Notes: a model not told the origin generated them from the sequence alone. Positions 34,159 to 44,042 are shown, counted from the stretch's first letter. The stretch is 64,000 nucleotides of DNA from Urechidicola vernalis (GCF_031846385.1 NZ_JAVRHV010000006.1:124001-188000), one strand, 5' to 3'. Numbers and translations are program-made.

Positions 34159-34866
34159 ATGAAGGAATTTAAACCCTCAATAAATCATATCGAAAAGGCA
34201 ACTGGTACAGAGTTACAAGCTGCCATGTATGAGTTCTCTACTGCTACAAAAACGTTTGAAGGAGAAGAATTCTTAAAACCATTAGAAGCTGAACTTCCTA
34301 TTTTGGCGAATTTTTTAATTCACGACAATCAAGAAGTAAGCGGATGTGCGATCAGTATTTTTCGAAGAGTACCTATAAACACTAAAACCCTTCAAAAATT
34401 AATTCGTCTTAATAAAGAACCGAATGCACTTGTTACTGAAGCAATAGGAAACATAGATGATAATCTTTGGAGCCTTGAAATCGAATACGAATTAATTCGT
34501 TGTTTAAATTTTGAAGAATCTGAAGGTGCCGCCGCCAGAGCATTTTATGAGAATGTTTATTCTATAAAAGAGCGTAAGACAATAAATACCCTTATAAAAG
34601 TGCTTCATTCCAATAACCAATTTACAGTGAACAATGCTGTAAATGCATTGTGTACTTTAACAAAACTTAACCTCGGTGTTTACGCTATTTCTAGATTAAA
34701 ACAACTAATATCAGATTCCACTAATAACAAGTTAAAAGAAAATATTGCAAAAACATTATGTTGGGCAACTGATAATGGAGAAGAACTGCTTCAACTTTTG
34801 GCAAATGACTCAAATGAAAAAGTACGTAATATGGCAAGCAACTTCTTACAACAACCGAACAATTAA
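34159..34866 (+). CDS. HEAT-repeat-like helical protein
   Basis: A 235-residue all-helical protein with repeated amphipathic pairs, such as LPILANFLIHDNQEVSGCAISIFRRV, TINTLIKVLHSNNQFTVNNAVNALCTL and GEELLQLLANDSNEKVRNMASNFL, in the style of HEAT or PBS-lyase repeats. No enzyme motif is seen; such proteins usually bind other proteins. It starts 11 bases after the methyltransferase gene and is probably cotranscribed with it. Convergent with the LytTR regulator gene. Confidence 0.75.
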   Translation: MKEFKPSINHIEKATGTELQAAMYEFSTATKTFEGEEFLKPLEAELPILANFLIHDNQEVSGCAISIFRRVPINTKTLQKLIRLNKEPNALVTEAIGNIDDNLWSLEIEYELIRCLNFEESEGAAARAFYENVYSIKERKTINTLIKVLHSNNQFTVNNAVNALCTLTKLNLGVYAISRLKQLISDSTNNKLKENIAKTLCWATDNGEELLQLLANDSNEKVRNMASNFLQQPNN

Positions 34867-34930
34867 TCCTACAAGAATGTAATCGCTCGGAAAGAGCACA
34901 ACCAAAGTACAACTATCAATAGAAGGATGT

Positions 34931-35626
34931 TTACTTTAATAATTGATCTACATTCGTTTTAAAGTGTTTCCCAACAGGAACAATTTGATCGGCAATAAAA
35001 ATCCTATTCCCTTCAATGCTTTTTATAAACTTTGGAGCCACTGCGAATGATCTATGTACTTGTAAAAAATCATCTTTTGGCAACAATTCAATTACAGCCG
35101 ATATTTTATCTCTAATGGTAATCGTTTCATTTGTTGTTACTACTTTAGTATAATTTCCTGAAGCCTCAATAAATAAAATCGAGTCTATTTCTACTTGCGT
35201 ATATTTTTTATTACTTCTTAAAAAAATACGTTTACTGCCGCTTTCATTCTCCGTTGAAACTGAAGAAACAGGACCAGGACCACTGAAGGTTTTATTAATT
35301 GCTTTTAAAAAACGATCGAACCCAAACGGTTTTAATAAATAATCAGAAATATTCAATTCATACCCTTCCAAAGCAAATTCTTGATACGCCGTAGTTACAA
35401 TTACTTTTGGTGGATTTTTTAGGGTTTTTAGAAAATCGAAGCCTTTTAATTTTGGCATATTCAAATCTAAAAAAATTAAATCTACCTCATTCTTACTCAA
35501 ATATTCAAAAGCCTCTAAACCGTCATAGCAACTCTTTTTCAACTGCATATTTGGTAATAAATCACAATAGCCTTTTATAATTTTATGAGCCATGTGTTCG
35601 TCATCAATTATTAAATAAGTAATCAT
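34931..35626 (-). CDS. LytTR-family response regulator
   Basis: A 231-residue DNA-binding response regulator. The receiver domain spans about 1-115, with acidic residues D8-D9, phosphoacceptor D54 (LIFLDLNMP) and the conserved Lys in LLKPFGFDRFLKA. The LytTR DNA-binding domain covers about 130-230 (FLRSNKKYTQVEIDSILFIEASGNYTKV, LQVHRSFAV). Its start overlaps the stop of the LytS-type kinase in an ATGA, so they form a two-component pair. Divergent genes encode the ABC/M1 aminopeptidase system, a candidate target. Confidence 0.95.
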   Translation of the reverse strand: MITYLIIDDEHMAHKIIKGYCDLLPNMQLKKSCYDGLEAFEYLSKNEVDLIFLDLNMPKLKGFDFLKTLKNPPKVIVTTAYQEFALEGYELNISDYLLKPFGFDRFLKAINKTFSGPGPVSSVSTENESGSKRIFLRSNKKYTQVEIDSILFIEASGNYTKVVTTNETITIRDKISAVIELLPKDDFLQVHRSFAVAPKFIKSIEGNRIFIADQIVPVGKHFKTNVDQLLK

Positions 35627-36783
35627 AATTGGTTTAATATTAAAGTTGCTTTATACACATTCTCTTCTGTTGATATAGACAATTTGAATTTATTCTCATA
35701 AACTAATTCCAATCTTCTTTTTAAATTTTTCAACCCAATTCCCGCATTTTTCTCCACTTCAGATGCATCGAAATTATTTTCTATGTCAAATTGAATCTTA
35801 TCATCAAAGGTAATTACGTTTATATGAACAAAAGCATTTTCTCTTAAATTCTCCACTCCATGCTTAAAAGCATTCTCCAACAAAATGATAAACAAAAGTG
35901 GCATTACTCTGCAGTCTTCATCAAATTGTTCTTTAAATGAAATATCGATGTTTTTATGATATCGCATTTTATGGAGTTCAATATAATTCTTTAAATAATC
36001 AACCTCCTCTTTAAGAGTAACAGTCTCTTTTTCACCTTCATAAATACTGTATCGCATCATATCAGAAAGTTTCAAAATCAACTCTTGTGCCTTTTTAGAA
36101 TCTACCTCTACTAAACCGTACAAATTGTTTAACATATTGAAGAAAAAATGAGGATTTACCTGACTTTTTAAATGCAGTAATTCTGTCTTTGCTTTTTCAT
36201 TTTTTAAAGCAAGTATGGCTCTTGTCTGTTTAAAAATCCAACGCGCAGTTAAAATAATCAATAAAGGAAAGTAAAAGAAGGCAATAATAATCAATGCATC
36301 GCTATCTCCATACTCTTCAACTAAGATAATTATCCTTCCAATGCCTATGGCAAACGACCAAAACATCAACTTATTTATGAACGATTTAGACAACCGTTTA
36401 TTCCCTTTAATTTGGCGAAAATAATTTGTGATTAGAACTGCAACAAATAGTATTGTATAAATAAAAAGCAGTATAAAAACAGCAGCGAAATCTGGTTGAT
36501 TTGGATCGGATTCTATAATACCCATTAAACAAATGCCTGCAAATAAAACAGGTATTACTCTAAGTTCATATGGTAGTATTGCTATAGAAAAGGGCTGGTG
36601 AATTTTTCTATTAAATAACCAAAAAAGTAATAGGTATACAAGTAGACCCATAGAGGTTAAAATAAATAACACTCCTGTTTGCTCTAATTCATAGTGCGAT
36701 AAAACCTCTCCACTAATCCAACACAGCACACTCAATCCAAGGGTTATAAAAAGCCGTTTAAATTTTGTAAAAAATAAATCCAT
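35623..36783 (-). CDS. LytS-type sensor histidine kinase
   Basis: A membrane histidine kinase of the LytS/YehU class (His_kinase PF06580), 386 residues from the ATG at 36783; an ATG at 36813 would add ten residues. About six hydrophobic helices fill residues 5-195, followed by the His-box LKSQVNPHFFFNMLNNLYGL and an ATPase domain with the N-box LLFIILLENAFKHGVE and glycine motif GIGLKNLKRRL. No extracellular sensor domain is visible, so it probably senses through its membrane part. It phosphorylates the LytTR regulator encoded next, with which it overlaps. Confidence 0.93.
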   Translation of the reverse strand: MDLFFTKFKRLFITLGLSVLCWISGEVLSHYELEQTGVLFILTSMGLLVYLLLFWLFNRKIHQPFSIAILPYELRVIPVLFAGICLMGIIESDPNQPDFAAVFILLFIYTILFVAVLITNYFRQIKGNKRLSKSFINKLMFWSFAIGIGRIIILVEEYGDSDALIIIAFFYFPLLIILTARWIFKQTRAILALKNEKAKTELLHLKSQVNPHFFFNMLNNLYGLVEVDSKKAQELILKLSDMMRYSIYEGEKETVTLKEEVDYLKNYIELHKMRYHKNIDISFKEQFDEDCRVMPLLFIILLENAFKHGVENLRENAFVHINVITFDDKIQFDIENNFDASEVEKNAGIGLKNLKRRLELVYENKFKLSISTEENVYKATLILNQL

Positions 36784-37094
36784 GATCAAATCTAATCTAA
36801 TAATACGACCCATCCAAAGAAGTTGATAGACTCATCATTTCTATGGCTAGAACATCAAAAATCAGGGATAAAATGACTTTAAACACGCAAAGCGTATTTG
36901 TATCTCATTATAAGATATGTTTATCACATTTATTTTACTCAACAGTTGTATAGAAATACGTTTGCCAAAAAAAATCAAAAATTATGATCAGATTAAACAC
37001 TACAAAAACAAACAAGAATCAAAATACAGTTGGTTTTAAATGGAACGCTAAGAGACGATTCAAATAAAAACTCTAATAATTAAAAACGACTTCT
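36784..37094. other. Divergent intergenic region, 311 bases
   Basis: Region between the LytS-type kinase and the ABC ATPase genes. It contains a plus-strand -7 box at 36957 and otherwise only AT-rich sequence; an open frame of 27 codons at 36984 is not supported. It is the likely place for a LytTR binding site, though no direct repeat pair could be identified by eye. Confidence 0.5.
36957..36964 (+). promoter_or_regulatory. Bacteroidota -7 promoter box for the ABC/M1 operon
   Basis: TACGTTTG followed by C matches TAnnTTTG and would give a leader of about 125 bases before the ABC ATPase start at 37095. Confidence 0.55.
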
Positions 37095-37976
37095 ATGGAA
37101 CTCAAAATTAACAACCTATCAAAAACGTATTCCAATGGTGTAAAGGCCTTGCAGAATATTTCTTTAGAAATACCAAATGGAATGTTTGGTTTATTAGGAC
37201 CAAACGGTGCAGGAAAATCTACCTTGATGCGAACTCTAGCAACCTTACAAGAAGCAGACAATGGTAGCGCTACACTTGGGGGTATTGATATTTTTAAACA
37301 AAAAAATGAATTAAGACAAGTGTTGGGTTATTTACCTCAACAATTTGGATTGTACCCTAAAATATCTGCTGAAGTTTTGTTAAATCATTTTGCTGTTCTA
37401 AAAGGAATTACCAACAAAAACTTACGCAAAGAAACGGTGCATGCACTTTTGCATAAAACAAACTTATACGCGGTTAGAAAACAAAACCTCAGTGGTTTTT
37501 CCGGCGGAATGAAACAAAGATTTGGTATTGCTCAAGCCCTGCTTAACAATCCAAAATTATTAATAGTAGATGAACCTACAGCAGGTTTAGATCCTGTAGA
37601 GAGGAATCGCTTTTATAATGTACTTAGCGAATTAGGCGAGAATACTGTTGTAATTCTTTCGACCCATATTGTAGAAGATGTTAAAGAAATGTGCACCAAT
37701 ATGGCCATTATTAATCAAGGTCAAGTTCTATTAAATGGAAACCCTCTAAAAGTAATTGAAAATATAGAGGGCAAGGTATATCAAAAGACCATCCTTAAAT
37801 CTGAATTAGAAAGTTATAAGAAAAACTACCAGGTCATTAGCGAAAAACTGTTTTTAGGAAAACCTATTGTTCATATTCTCAGCGATTCTAACCCAGGAAA
37901 TAGTTTTAGTGCAATTAATGCAGATTTGGAAGACGTCTATTTTTCTCAACTCTTTGGTAATAATAAGAACATTTAA
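37095..37976 (+). CDS. ABC transporter ATP-binding protein
   Basis: A 293-residue ATPase with Walker A GPNGAGKS at 35-42, signature LSGFSGGMKQRFG, Walker B LLIVDEPTAGLDP and the His-switch in LSTHIVED. The C-terminal 80 residues are a regulatory extension typical of ABC-2 type exporters. It overlaps the next gene by one base (TAATG), so it surely powers the permease/M1 fusion protein. The kinase/regulator pair lies divergently upstream. Confidence 0.95.
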   Translation: MELKINNLSKTYSNGVKALQNISLEIPNGMFGLLGPNGAGKSTLMRTLATLQEADNGSATLGGIDIFKQKNELRQVLGYLPQQFGLYPKISAEVLLNHFAVLKGITNKNLRKETVHALLHKTNLYAVRKQNLSGFSGGMKQRFGIAQALLNNPKLLIVDEPTAGLDPVERNRFYNVLSELGENTVVILSTHIVEDVKEMCTNMAIINQGQVLLNGNPLKVIENIEGKVYQKTILKSELESYKKNYQVISEKLFLGKPIVHILSDSNPGNSFSAINADLEDVYFSQLFGNNKNI

Positions 37977-40900
37977 TGCTTAAACTTATGTGGTACGAAA
38001 TATTTAAATTCGAATTAAAATATCGCTTAAAACGATTAGACACGTATATTTTCTTCATCTTCCTTTTTCTTTTTTCAATTGTGGGGGTTGATTTCATCTT
38101 TCAAGGAGTTGATATTGGAGGAATTAAAATGAATGCTCCTTTAGTAATTGCAAAAACAATGGGTGCCGTTACAGGTATATTCATGATTCTTGCTTCAATG
38201 ATAATGGGAGTTCCCATTTTAAGAGACTTTGAATACAATATCGCGTCTCTTATGTACACCAATCCTATTAAAAAAAGAGATTACCTGTTAGGTCGATTTT
38301 TGGGGTCTTTTGCTGTTTTACTTTTTGTATTTAGCGGGGTATTATTTGGAATGATAATCGGTGAATTTATGCCTTGGCATAGCCCCGAAGAGTACCACCC
38401 TTTTCATTTTTACAATTATTTAAAACCGTTCATAACGATTATTTTACCTGCCTTGTTTTTTGGGGCTGCTTTGTTTTTTGTTAGTGGCGCTTTAAGCAAA
38501 AAATTAGTGGTCGTTTATACACAAGGTATCTTTCTATTTGTCGTTTTTATGCTAACAAAAGCGATTACAAATGCTGTGGCACAAGCAATTCTAGATCCTT
38601 TTTCTTTAACTACGCTAACACTGATTACAGATACTTGGACAGTTGCAGAACGAAATATTCAAGCCATACCTTTTAGTGGAGTTCTGCTTTTTAATAAACT
38701 CTTTTGGGTAGTACTAGGGTCTGCAATTTTAGTTTTTGGTTATTATAAATTTAACTTTAGCGTAATAAACGACAAAGGTAGATTTAAGAAAAAATCAACG
38801 TCGTTAGATTTGGAATCAAATGAGAAAATTAATACCGAGATTCCTGAATTCAAAACATCGCATGGTTTAAGGTCTAAATGGAATGAATTAAAGCATTTCT
38901 CTTGGTTTTATTTCGTTAGTATTTGCAAACAACCTTCTTTTTGGGCCATTGTAATTTGTGGAATGATTATTATTTTAATCAATTCAGTAAACTTAGGTAC
39001 TGTTTATGGCGTAGATAGTTTTCCTGCTAGCTATTTTATAGTAGAAGAACTTCAAGAATCCTCTATTTACTTTTTCCTTATTATTCTAGTTTTTTATTCA
39101 GGAGAACTCATTTGGAAAGAAAGAAGTCTAAAATTAAACTTGATTTACGACGCCACCTCTATGTCTAATTTTTTACATCTATCAGGGAAATTTATTGGCC
39201 TAATTGGAATCTATATTGTATTGATGTTTTCATTAATCTTATCAGGGGTGTTATTTCAAACCATGAATGGGTATTACAATTATGAATTTCAAGTATACTT
39301 TAATGGTTTCTTTTTAGAAATTCTTCCATTTCTTATACTTTACACCTTTATTGCCTTTCTTATACAAGTATTGATTAACCGCAAATTTATAGCAATTTTT
39401 GTTGTATTAATTTTCTTTATCTTAAGTACTCTCCTTGGTGCACTTGGTTATAACCACCCTCTCTATTTTTTTGGTGGAAGTTCTTTAAGTATTTATTCTA
39501 ATATGAATGGCTATGGACATTTTCTAGCACCTTATTTAATAATTAAATCCTATTGGTTAACCTTTGGAGTTCTTTTATTAGTCGTGAGTTCTATAATTTC
39601 TGTAAGGGGCACCGATTCAAACCTTATCCAAAGATTGAAGGCTAGTAAAAATAGAATGAGTAGACCCATTATAACATTGGGAATCTCAATACTTGTGGTT
39701 TTCTTACTTCTAGGAAGTTTTATATTTTACAATACTAATATCTTAAATACGTATTGGAGCAATGTAGAAAAAACTCAATTTAGGGTTGCCTATGAAAAAA
39801 CGTTAAAGAAGTATGAGTACCTGCCACAACCAAAAATTGTAGACGTTAATTTAAATGTTGAGTTATATCCGAAGTCGAGAGATTATAAAGTCGAAGGGTT
39901 TTATATCCTAAAAAATACGAGTGACACCATAATTTCTGAAGTGCATATCCAGAAAATGATCGAATCGGACATTAAATTAAAAGATGTACTCTTTGAAGGA
40001 GGAGCAACAAAATACAACAAGTATAAAGCTTATGACTACAGCATCTATAAGTTAAACAATGCTTTATTTCCTGGAGATTCTGTAAAAATGAATTTTAATC
40101 AAACTTATATTACAAAGGGGTTTGAAACTAATAATGGAAATACTTCTATTATTAATAATGGAACATTCTTTAATCATGAAAATTTTCCAACTATCGGTTA
40201 CAGCAAAAAATACGAACTTCAAGATGCCGAAGAAAGATTACATCACAATTTACCAGAAAGAGATAATAAGGCGAAAATAAATAACGCAAAAGAATTAATA
40301 AATGCAAGATCTGGAAGTGACTCTGATGGAATTAACTTTGAAATTATTGTTGGGACTTCAGCAAATCAAACAGCCATTGCACCAGGAACACTTTTAAAAA
40401 AATGGTCAAAGAACAATCGTAATTATTTTCATTATAAGATGAAAAATAAAATGATTAACTTTTATTCAATCGTTTCGGCAACATATGAGATAAAAAAAGA
40501 TGTTTGGGATCAAGCAAAGGATTCTTTAGCCAACTCAGTTGCTCTTGAAGTCTATTATAGTAAAGGCCACGACTATAACGTAGATCGAATGATGACTGCC
40601 ATGAAGGCTTCTTTTGAATATTTCAGTACAAATTTCAGTCCTTATCAATACGAACATATGCGAATAATGGAATTTCCTAGATATGCTGAATTTGCGCAAT
40701 CTTACCCAGGAACTGTTCCGTTCTCAGAAGCGATTGGCTTTGTATTAGATATCGATGACGAAATTGATGTAGACATGGCTTTTTATGTAACAGCTCATGA
40801 ACTGGCACATCAATGGTTTGGTATGCAAGTAGAAGCGGCAAATGTACAAGGACAGCATTTTATTTTAGAAACGCTTTCGCAATACGCCGCAATTATGGTA

Positions 40901-41284
40901 TTAAAACAACACTATTCCGAAGATAAAGTTCAACAATTCTTACACCTTCAGATCGATAATTATAATGAAGGAAAACGCAAAGAAAATAAACAAGAACCGA
41001 CTTTGGCACTGGTAACCAACCAAGAATATATTTACTATGCCAAGGGGGCAATGGCGATGTACAAATTACAACAGCAAATTGGAGAAGAGCAAGTAAATAT
41101 TGCCTTAAAACGATTTATAGAGGATTGGAATACCAAGGATGGGGCATTAAAAACAAAAACAAACCGCTATGCTACAAGCAATGATTTATTGGGTTACTTC
41201 AAGGAGATTTGCACCGAAGAACAACGGCATATTATAGATGAATTATTTGAATCAACCAACCCCATAGATATCACCAGCAACTAA
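37976..41284 (+). CDS. ABC-2 permease fused to M1-family aminopeptidase
   Basis: A 1102-residue fusion. Residues 1 to about 600 contain two ABC-2-like membrane blocks (helices around 20-260 and 320-600). Residues about 620-1100 are an M1-type zinc peptidase domain with H941-E-L-A-H945 and Glu965, the third ligand being 20 residues after the second His, one more than in classic M1 enzymes; this spacing fits the fused family as I know it. The canonical GAMEN loop is replaced by an PFSEAIGF segment. The peptidase part would face the periplasm, coupling transport with peptide trimming or sensing. Paired with the one-base-overlapping ATPase gene. Confidence 0.92.
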   Translation: MLKLMWYEIFKFELKYRLKRLDTYIFFIFLFLFSIVGVDFIFQGVDIGGIKMNAPLVIAKTMGAVTGIFMILASMIMGVPILRDFEYNIASLMYTNPIKKRDYLLGRFLGSFAVLLFVFSGVLFGMIIGEFMPWHSPEEYHPFHFYNYLKPFITIILPALFFGAALFFVSGALSKKLVVVYTQGIFLFVVFMLTKAITNAVAQAILDPFSLTTLTLITDTWTVAERNIQAIPFSGVLLFNKLFWVVLGSAILVFGYYKFNFSVINDKGRFKKKSTSLDLESNEKINTEIPEFKTSHGLRSKWNELKHFSWFYFVSICKQPSFWAIVICGMIIILINSVNLGTVYGVDSFPASYFIVEELQESSIYFFLIILVFYSGELIWKERSLKLNLIYDATSMSNFLHLSGKFIGLIGIYIVLMFSLILSGVLFQTMNGYYNYEFQVYFNGFFLEILPFLILYTFIAFLIQVLINRKFIAIFVVLIFFILSTLLGALGYNHPLYFFGGSSLSIYSNMNGYGHFLAPYLIIKSYWLTFGVLLLVVSSIISVRGTDSNLIQRLKASKNRMSRPIITLGISILVVFLLLGSFIFYNTNILNTYWSNVEKTQFRVAYEKTLKKYEYLPQPKIVDVNLNVELYPKSRDYKVEGFYILKNTSDTIISEVHIQKMIESDIKLKDVLFEGGATKYNKYKAYDYSIYKLNNALFPGDSVKMNFNQTYITKGFETNNGNTSIINNGTFFNHENFPTIGYSKKYELQDAEERLHHNLPERDNKAKINNAKELINARSGSDSDGINFEIIVGTSANQTAIAPGTLLKKWSKNNRNYFHYKMKNKMINFYSIVSATYEIKKDVWDQAKDSLANSVALEVYYSKGHDYNVDRMMTAMKASFEYFSTNFSPYQYEHMRIMEFPRYAEFAQSYPGTVPFSEAIGFVLDIDDEIDVDMAFYVTAHELAHQWFGMQVEAANVQGQHFILETLSQYAAIMVLKQHYSEDKVQQFLHLQIDNYNEGKRKENKQEPTLALVTNQEYIYYAKGAMAMYKLQQQIGEEQVNIALKRFIEDWNTKDGALKTKTNRYATSNDLLGYFKEICTEEQRHIIDELFESTNPIDITSN

Positions 41285-41375
41285 AATGCAATAAATCTAC
41301 ACTCCAATGCTTAATGCAAAATGATTAATTATAATCACAAAAAAACTGACGTATAAGGAAAAGTAAAAAAACTAA

Positions 41376-41383
41376 TACTTTTG
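41376..41383 (+). promoter_or_regulatory. Bacteroidota -7 promoter box with long leader
   Basis: TACTTTTG followed by C matches TAnnTTTG but lies 182 bases before the serine hydrolase ATG at 41566. The leader in between (41390-41565) holds only a weak hairpin and no recognised riboswitch. The preceding 90 bases after the M1 fusion gene show nothing further. Confidence 0.5.
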
Positions 41384-41565
41384 CCGTAATCTTGAGTACA
41401 TTTACGAATCAGGATTGATTTAAAGCAATTCAATCTTGGTTTTCCACACATCGGTGATTAGATTTAGATTTTATTTAAGGAGTTTTGGATATTTGTCATT
41501 GAACATTAATATTTCCATATTCGAGTAATCAAAAAAATCAACTTAGACTTAAAACAAGAAATACT

Positions 41566-42591
41566 ATGAACAAAAAGAAATCGAAACAAATATTAAGAAT
41601 TTTTCTACTTGTTGGTACAGTTGTTTCTATGTTTTTTGTACCATGGCTGCTAGTAAAAGCATGGGTTTTACCACTACCCGACTCGTTGCAAGCACAAGCA
41701 GATGAAGCAATTGATCATGGGTTTGATGGTATTGTAGTTTATATAGATAAAGGAGGCGAAACACCAAAAACGTATACTTCTGGCTGGCATGATAGAGAAA
41801 AGAAAATCCCTGCAAAACCAACTGCTCTTTTTAAAATTGCAAGTATTGGCAAGTTATACAACGCCGTTGCTATTGCCAAATTAGTTAAATCCGATCGTTT
41901 GTCTTTAGACAAAACCGTGGCCGATTACTTTCCAGAATTTGCAGATAGAATTGAATATGCGGATAAGATAACACTAAAACATTTAGTGCAACACAAAAGT
42001 GGTATTCCTAATTATTCTAATCATCCAGGGTATTGGGGTAATCCAACGAAAACTGATCAAGAAACAATGGAGTTAATCCTAGATCTACCTGCAAATTTTA
42101 AGCCCGGAGAAGACTATGAATATTGTAATACAAACTACTTATTAAACCGCCTCTTAATTGAAAAAGAGTTGGGATATAGTATTTTTCAATTTATAACGGA
42201 AGAAATTCTAACTCCTTTAAACCTTAGCAATACATTTGAAAATTTATGGGCGGTAAATATGGACGAAGTGATGAGTGGTTATCATGTAGGCTATGGAGAG
42301 GATTTAAAATCGGGAGAATGGGGTATGCTGGCAACTGCCCAAGATGTAGCTAGTTTTGTTCGTGCATTAAATGACGGCTCTGTTTTTAAAGAAGGTGAAC
42401 AAGAAATTTACGCTTCAATTTATGAATACAAGCATTCTGGTTGGGTACCGGGTTACCAAAGTTTTGCTGAATATCACAAAGATATTGATGCGGTAGTAGT
42501 TGAGTTTTACAATACTACGGACGACAAACTATTTATGTGGAATGCCGCCGAAATTGTGAATTCAAGAATTTTAAAAATAATAAGTAAGTAA
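41566..42591 (+). CDS. Membrane-anchored serine hydrolase, beta-lactamase/DD-peptidase fold
   Basis: A 341-residue protein with an N-terminal hydrophobic anchor (about 10-30). Catalytic SxxK is S93-I-G-K96 (KIASIGK), the YxN motif is Y-C-N in YEYCNTNY, and an HSG motif in YKHSGWVPGY stands in for KTG. This fits the PF00144 serine hydrolases (DD-peptidases, esterases, lactamases). Compared with the homologue at 14103, the motifs are more complete. Substrate unknown. It is followed after 29 bases by the ADP-ribosylglycohydrolase-family gene. Confidence 0.88.
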   Translation: MNKKKSKQILRIFLLVGTVVSMFFVPWLLVKAWVLPLPDSLQAQADEAIDHGFDGIVVYIDKGGETPKTYTSGWHDREKKIPAKPTALFKIASIGKLYNAVAIAKLVKSDRLSLDKTVADYFPEFADRIEYADKITLKHLVQHKSGIPNYSNHPGYWGNPTKTDQETMELILDLPANFKPGEDYEYCNTNYLLNRLLIEKELGYSIFQFITEEILTPLNLSNTFENLWAVNMDEVMSGYHVGYGEDLKSGEWGMLATAQDVASFVRALNDGSVFKEGEQEIYASIYEYKHSGWVPGYQSFAEYHKDIDAVVVEFYNTTDDKLFMWNAAEIVNSRILKIISK

Positions 42592-42620
42592 TTGTAATAA
42601 CCTCATCAAGCATTTAAAAA

Positions 42621-44042
42621 ATGAATTCAATTTTACCCGCTCTAAGATATTTAATGCTCTCAGCACTTTTTTTAAATGTCCTTGTTTCGTGCAAAAACAC
42701 TAAAAGTAAAATAAAAACCAACAATGTATTAATCGATTCTAAATTTACATATAACAACTACCAAGCAACATCAACCGATAGAATTATTTCAAGAGCGGGC
42801 TATGCAGATAAACTATATGGTTTTTGGTTGGGACAATGTATTGCTAATTGGACTGGGCTGGTAACAGAAATGGATAAAATAGGAAATATTGGCGATGTTA
42901 AAACTGGCGATTTTTATACCAGAGAAAATTGGGATAAACCAGATCAGCCGAGTATTTGGGGTGAGGGTGTTCTAAGTAATTTATCTGAAAATATTGATTT
43001 TGTATTTAGAGGAGAGGACGAAGTATGGGGCGCTGATGATGACACGGATATTGAGTATATGTATCAGCATTTATTATATACACATAGAACTGGATTGCTA
43101 ACAGGTGAGCAAATAAAAGATGGATGGTTAAAACATATGCTAATAGAAGAAGAGAACTTTTTATGGGTTGCCAATCAAAAGGCTTTGGATCTGATGCAAA
43201 AAGGTTATGTCCCTCCGGCTACAAGCGATCCAAAATTTACAACGGACTCAATCTACGACAACTATTATGAAATGATTGATGCCCAACTAACAACAGAAAT
43301 TTTTGGATTTTATGCGCCTGCAAGACCAGATTTCGCTTTAAAAATGGCGGAATTACCGATACAAACAACGGCAAGAAAAAATGCGCAATGGATTTCAGAA
43401 TTTAATGTTATTATGTATTCGTTGGCCGCAATTAGGGCTGAAAAAATATCAATGAAAGAACAAATTCATTGGATGGCTCATAATGCTCGTTCTCACATTC
43501 CAAACGATTCATATGCTGCAAAAATGTTCGATTTTGTAAAACAATGCTATGACGATGGTATGACTTGGGAAGAAGCCAGAGATGCTGTTTATATTCGATA
43601 TCAAGTAAACCAAGAGGATGGATATAATATGACTTCAAAAAATATTTATTGTAACGGTTGCTTCGCAGGAGGAATTAATTTTGCGGCAAGTATTGTTAGT
43701 TTACTTTACGGTGAAGGTGACCTAAAAGAAACTATAAAAATTGGAACCCTAGCGGGATGGGATTCGGACAATCCAACCGCAACTTGGGGCGGTTTACTTG
43801 GCTTTATGTACGGTAAAGAAGGAGTTGAAGAAGCCTTTGGAAGAACATTTTCAGACAAGTTTAACATCCATAGAACAAGGCGAAACTTTCCAAACGGAGT
43901 CGATAACTTTAATAATATGGCTAAAACAGGTGTGTTTATCGTAGATCGCGTTGTACAAGATTATTTGGGTGGTGGAATAGATCTAGAAAAAGATGTATGG
44001 CACGTTCCAATACAAACATTAGAATCAAATTCAACCAAATAG
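42621..44042 (+). CDS. ADP-ribosylglycohydrolase-family lipoprotein
   Basis: A 473-residue exported protein; signal ends with LVSC (Cys near 24), so it is a predicted lipoprotein. The body has the ADP-ribosylglycohydrolase pattern: ADKLYGFWLGQCIANWTG at the start, the acidic metal motif GADDDTDIEYMY near 155, and the C-terminal LAGWDSDNPTATWGGLLGFMYG, which has the paired Asp residues that bind two magnesium ions. The extracytoplasmic location is odd for an enzyme of protein or nucleic acid ADP-ribose removal; many exported Bacteroidota members act on sugars or unknown substrates. Neighbours are a serine hydrolase and a Dph6-like protein. Confidence 0.88.
   Translation: MNSILPALRYLMLSALFLNVLVSCKNTKSKIKTNNVLIDSKFTYNNYQATSTDRIISRAGYADKLYGFWLGQCIANWTGLVTEMDKIGNIGDVKTGDFYTRENWDKPDQPSIWGEGVLSNLSENIDFVFRGEDEVWGADDDTDIEYMYQHLLYTHRTGLLTGEQIKDGWLKHMLIEEENFLWVANQKALDLMQKGYVPPATSDPKFTTDSIYDNYYEMIDAQLTTEIFGFYAPARPDFALKMAELPIQTTARKNAQWISEFNVIMYSLAAIRAEKISMKEQIHWMAHNARSHIPNDSYAAKMFDFVKQCYDDGMTWEEARDAVYIRYQVNQEDGYNMTSKNIYCNGCFAGGINFAASIVSLLYGEGDLKETIKIGTLAGWDSDNPTATWGGLLGFMYGKEGVEEAFGRTFSDKFNIHRTRRNFPNGVDNFNNMAKTGVFIVDRVVQDYLGGGIDLEKDVWHVPIQTLESNSTK

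Noticed and set aside
34867..34930. Integron-type attC site between the HEAT-like and LytTR genes
   Set aside because: A small GCTC/GAGC stem and AGGAT/ATCCT ends are present, but the conserved RYYYAAC/GTTRRRY pair and any integrase are missing.
36984..37067. 27-codon frame ahead of the ABC ATPase gene
   Set aside because: Too short, Asn/Lys/Thr-rich like random AT-rich sequence, no sign of conservation can be judged.
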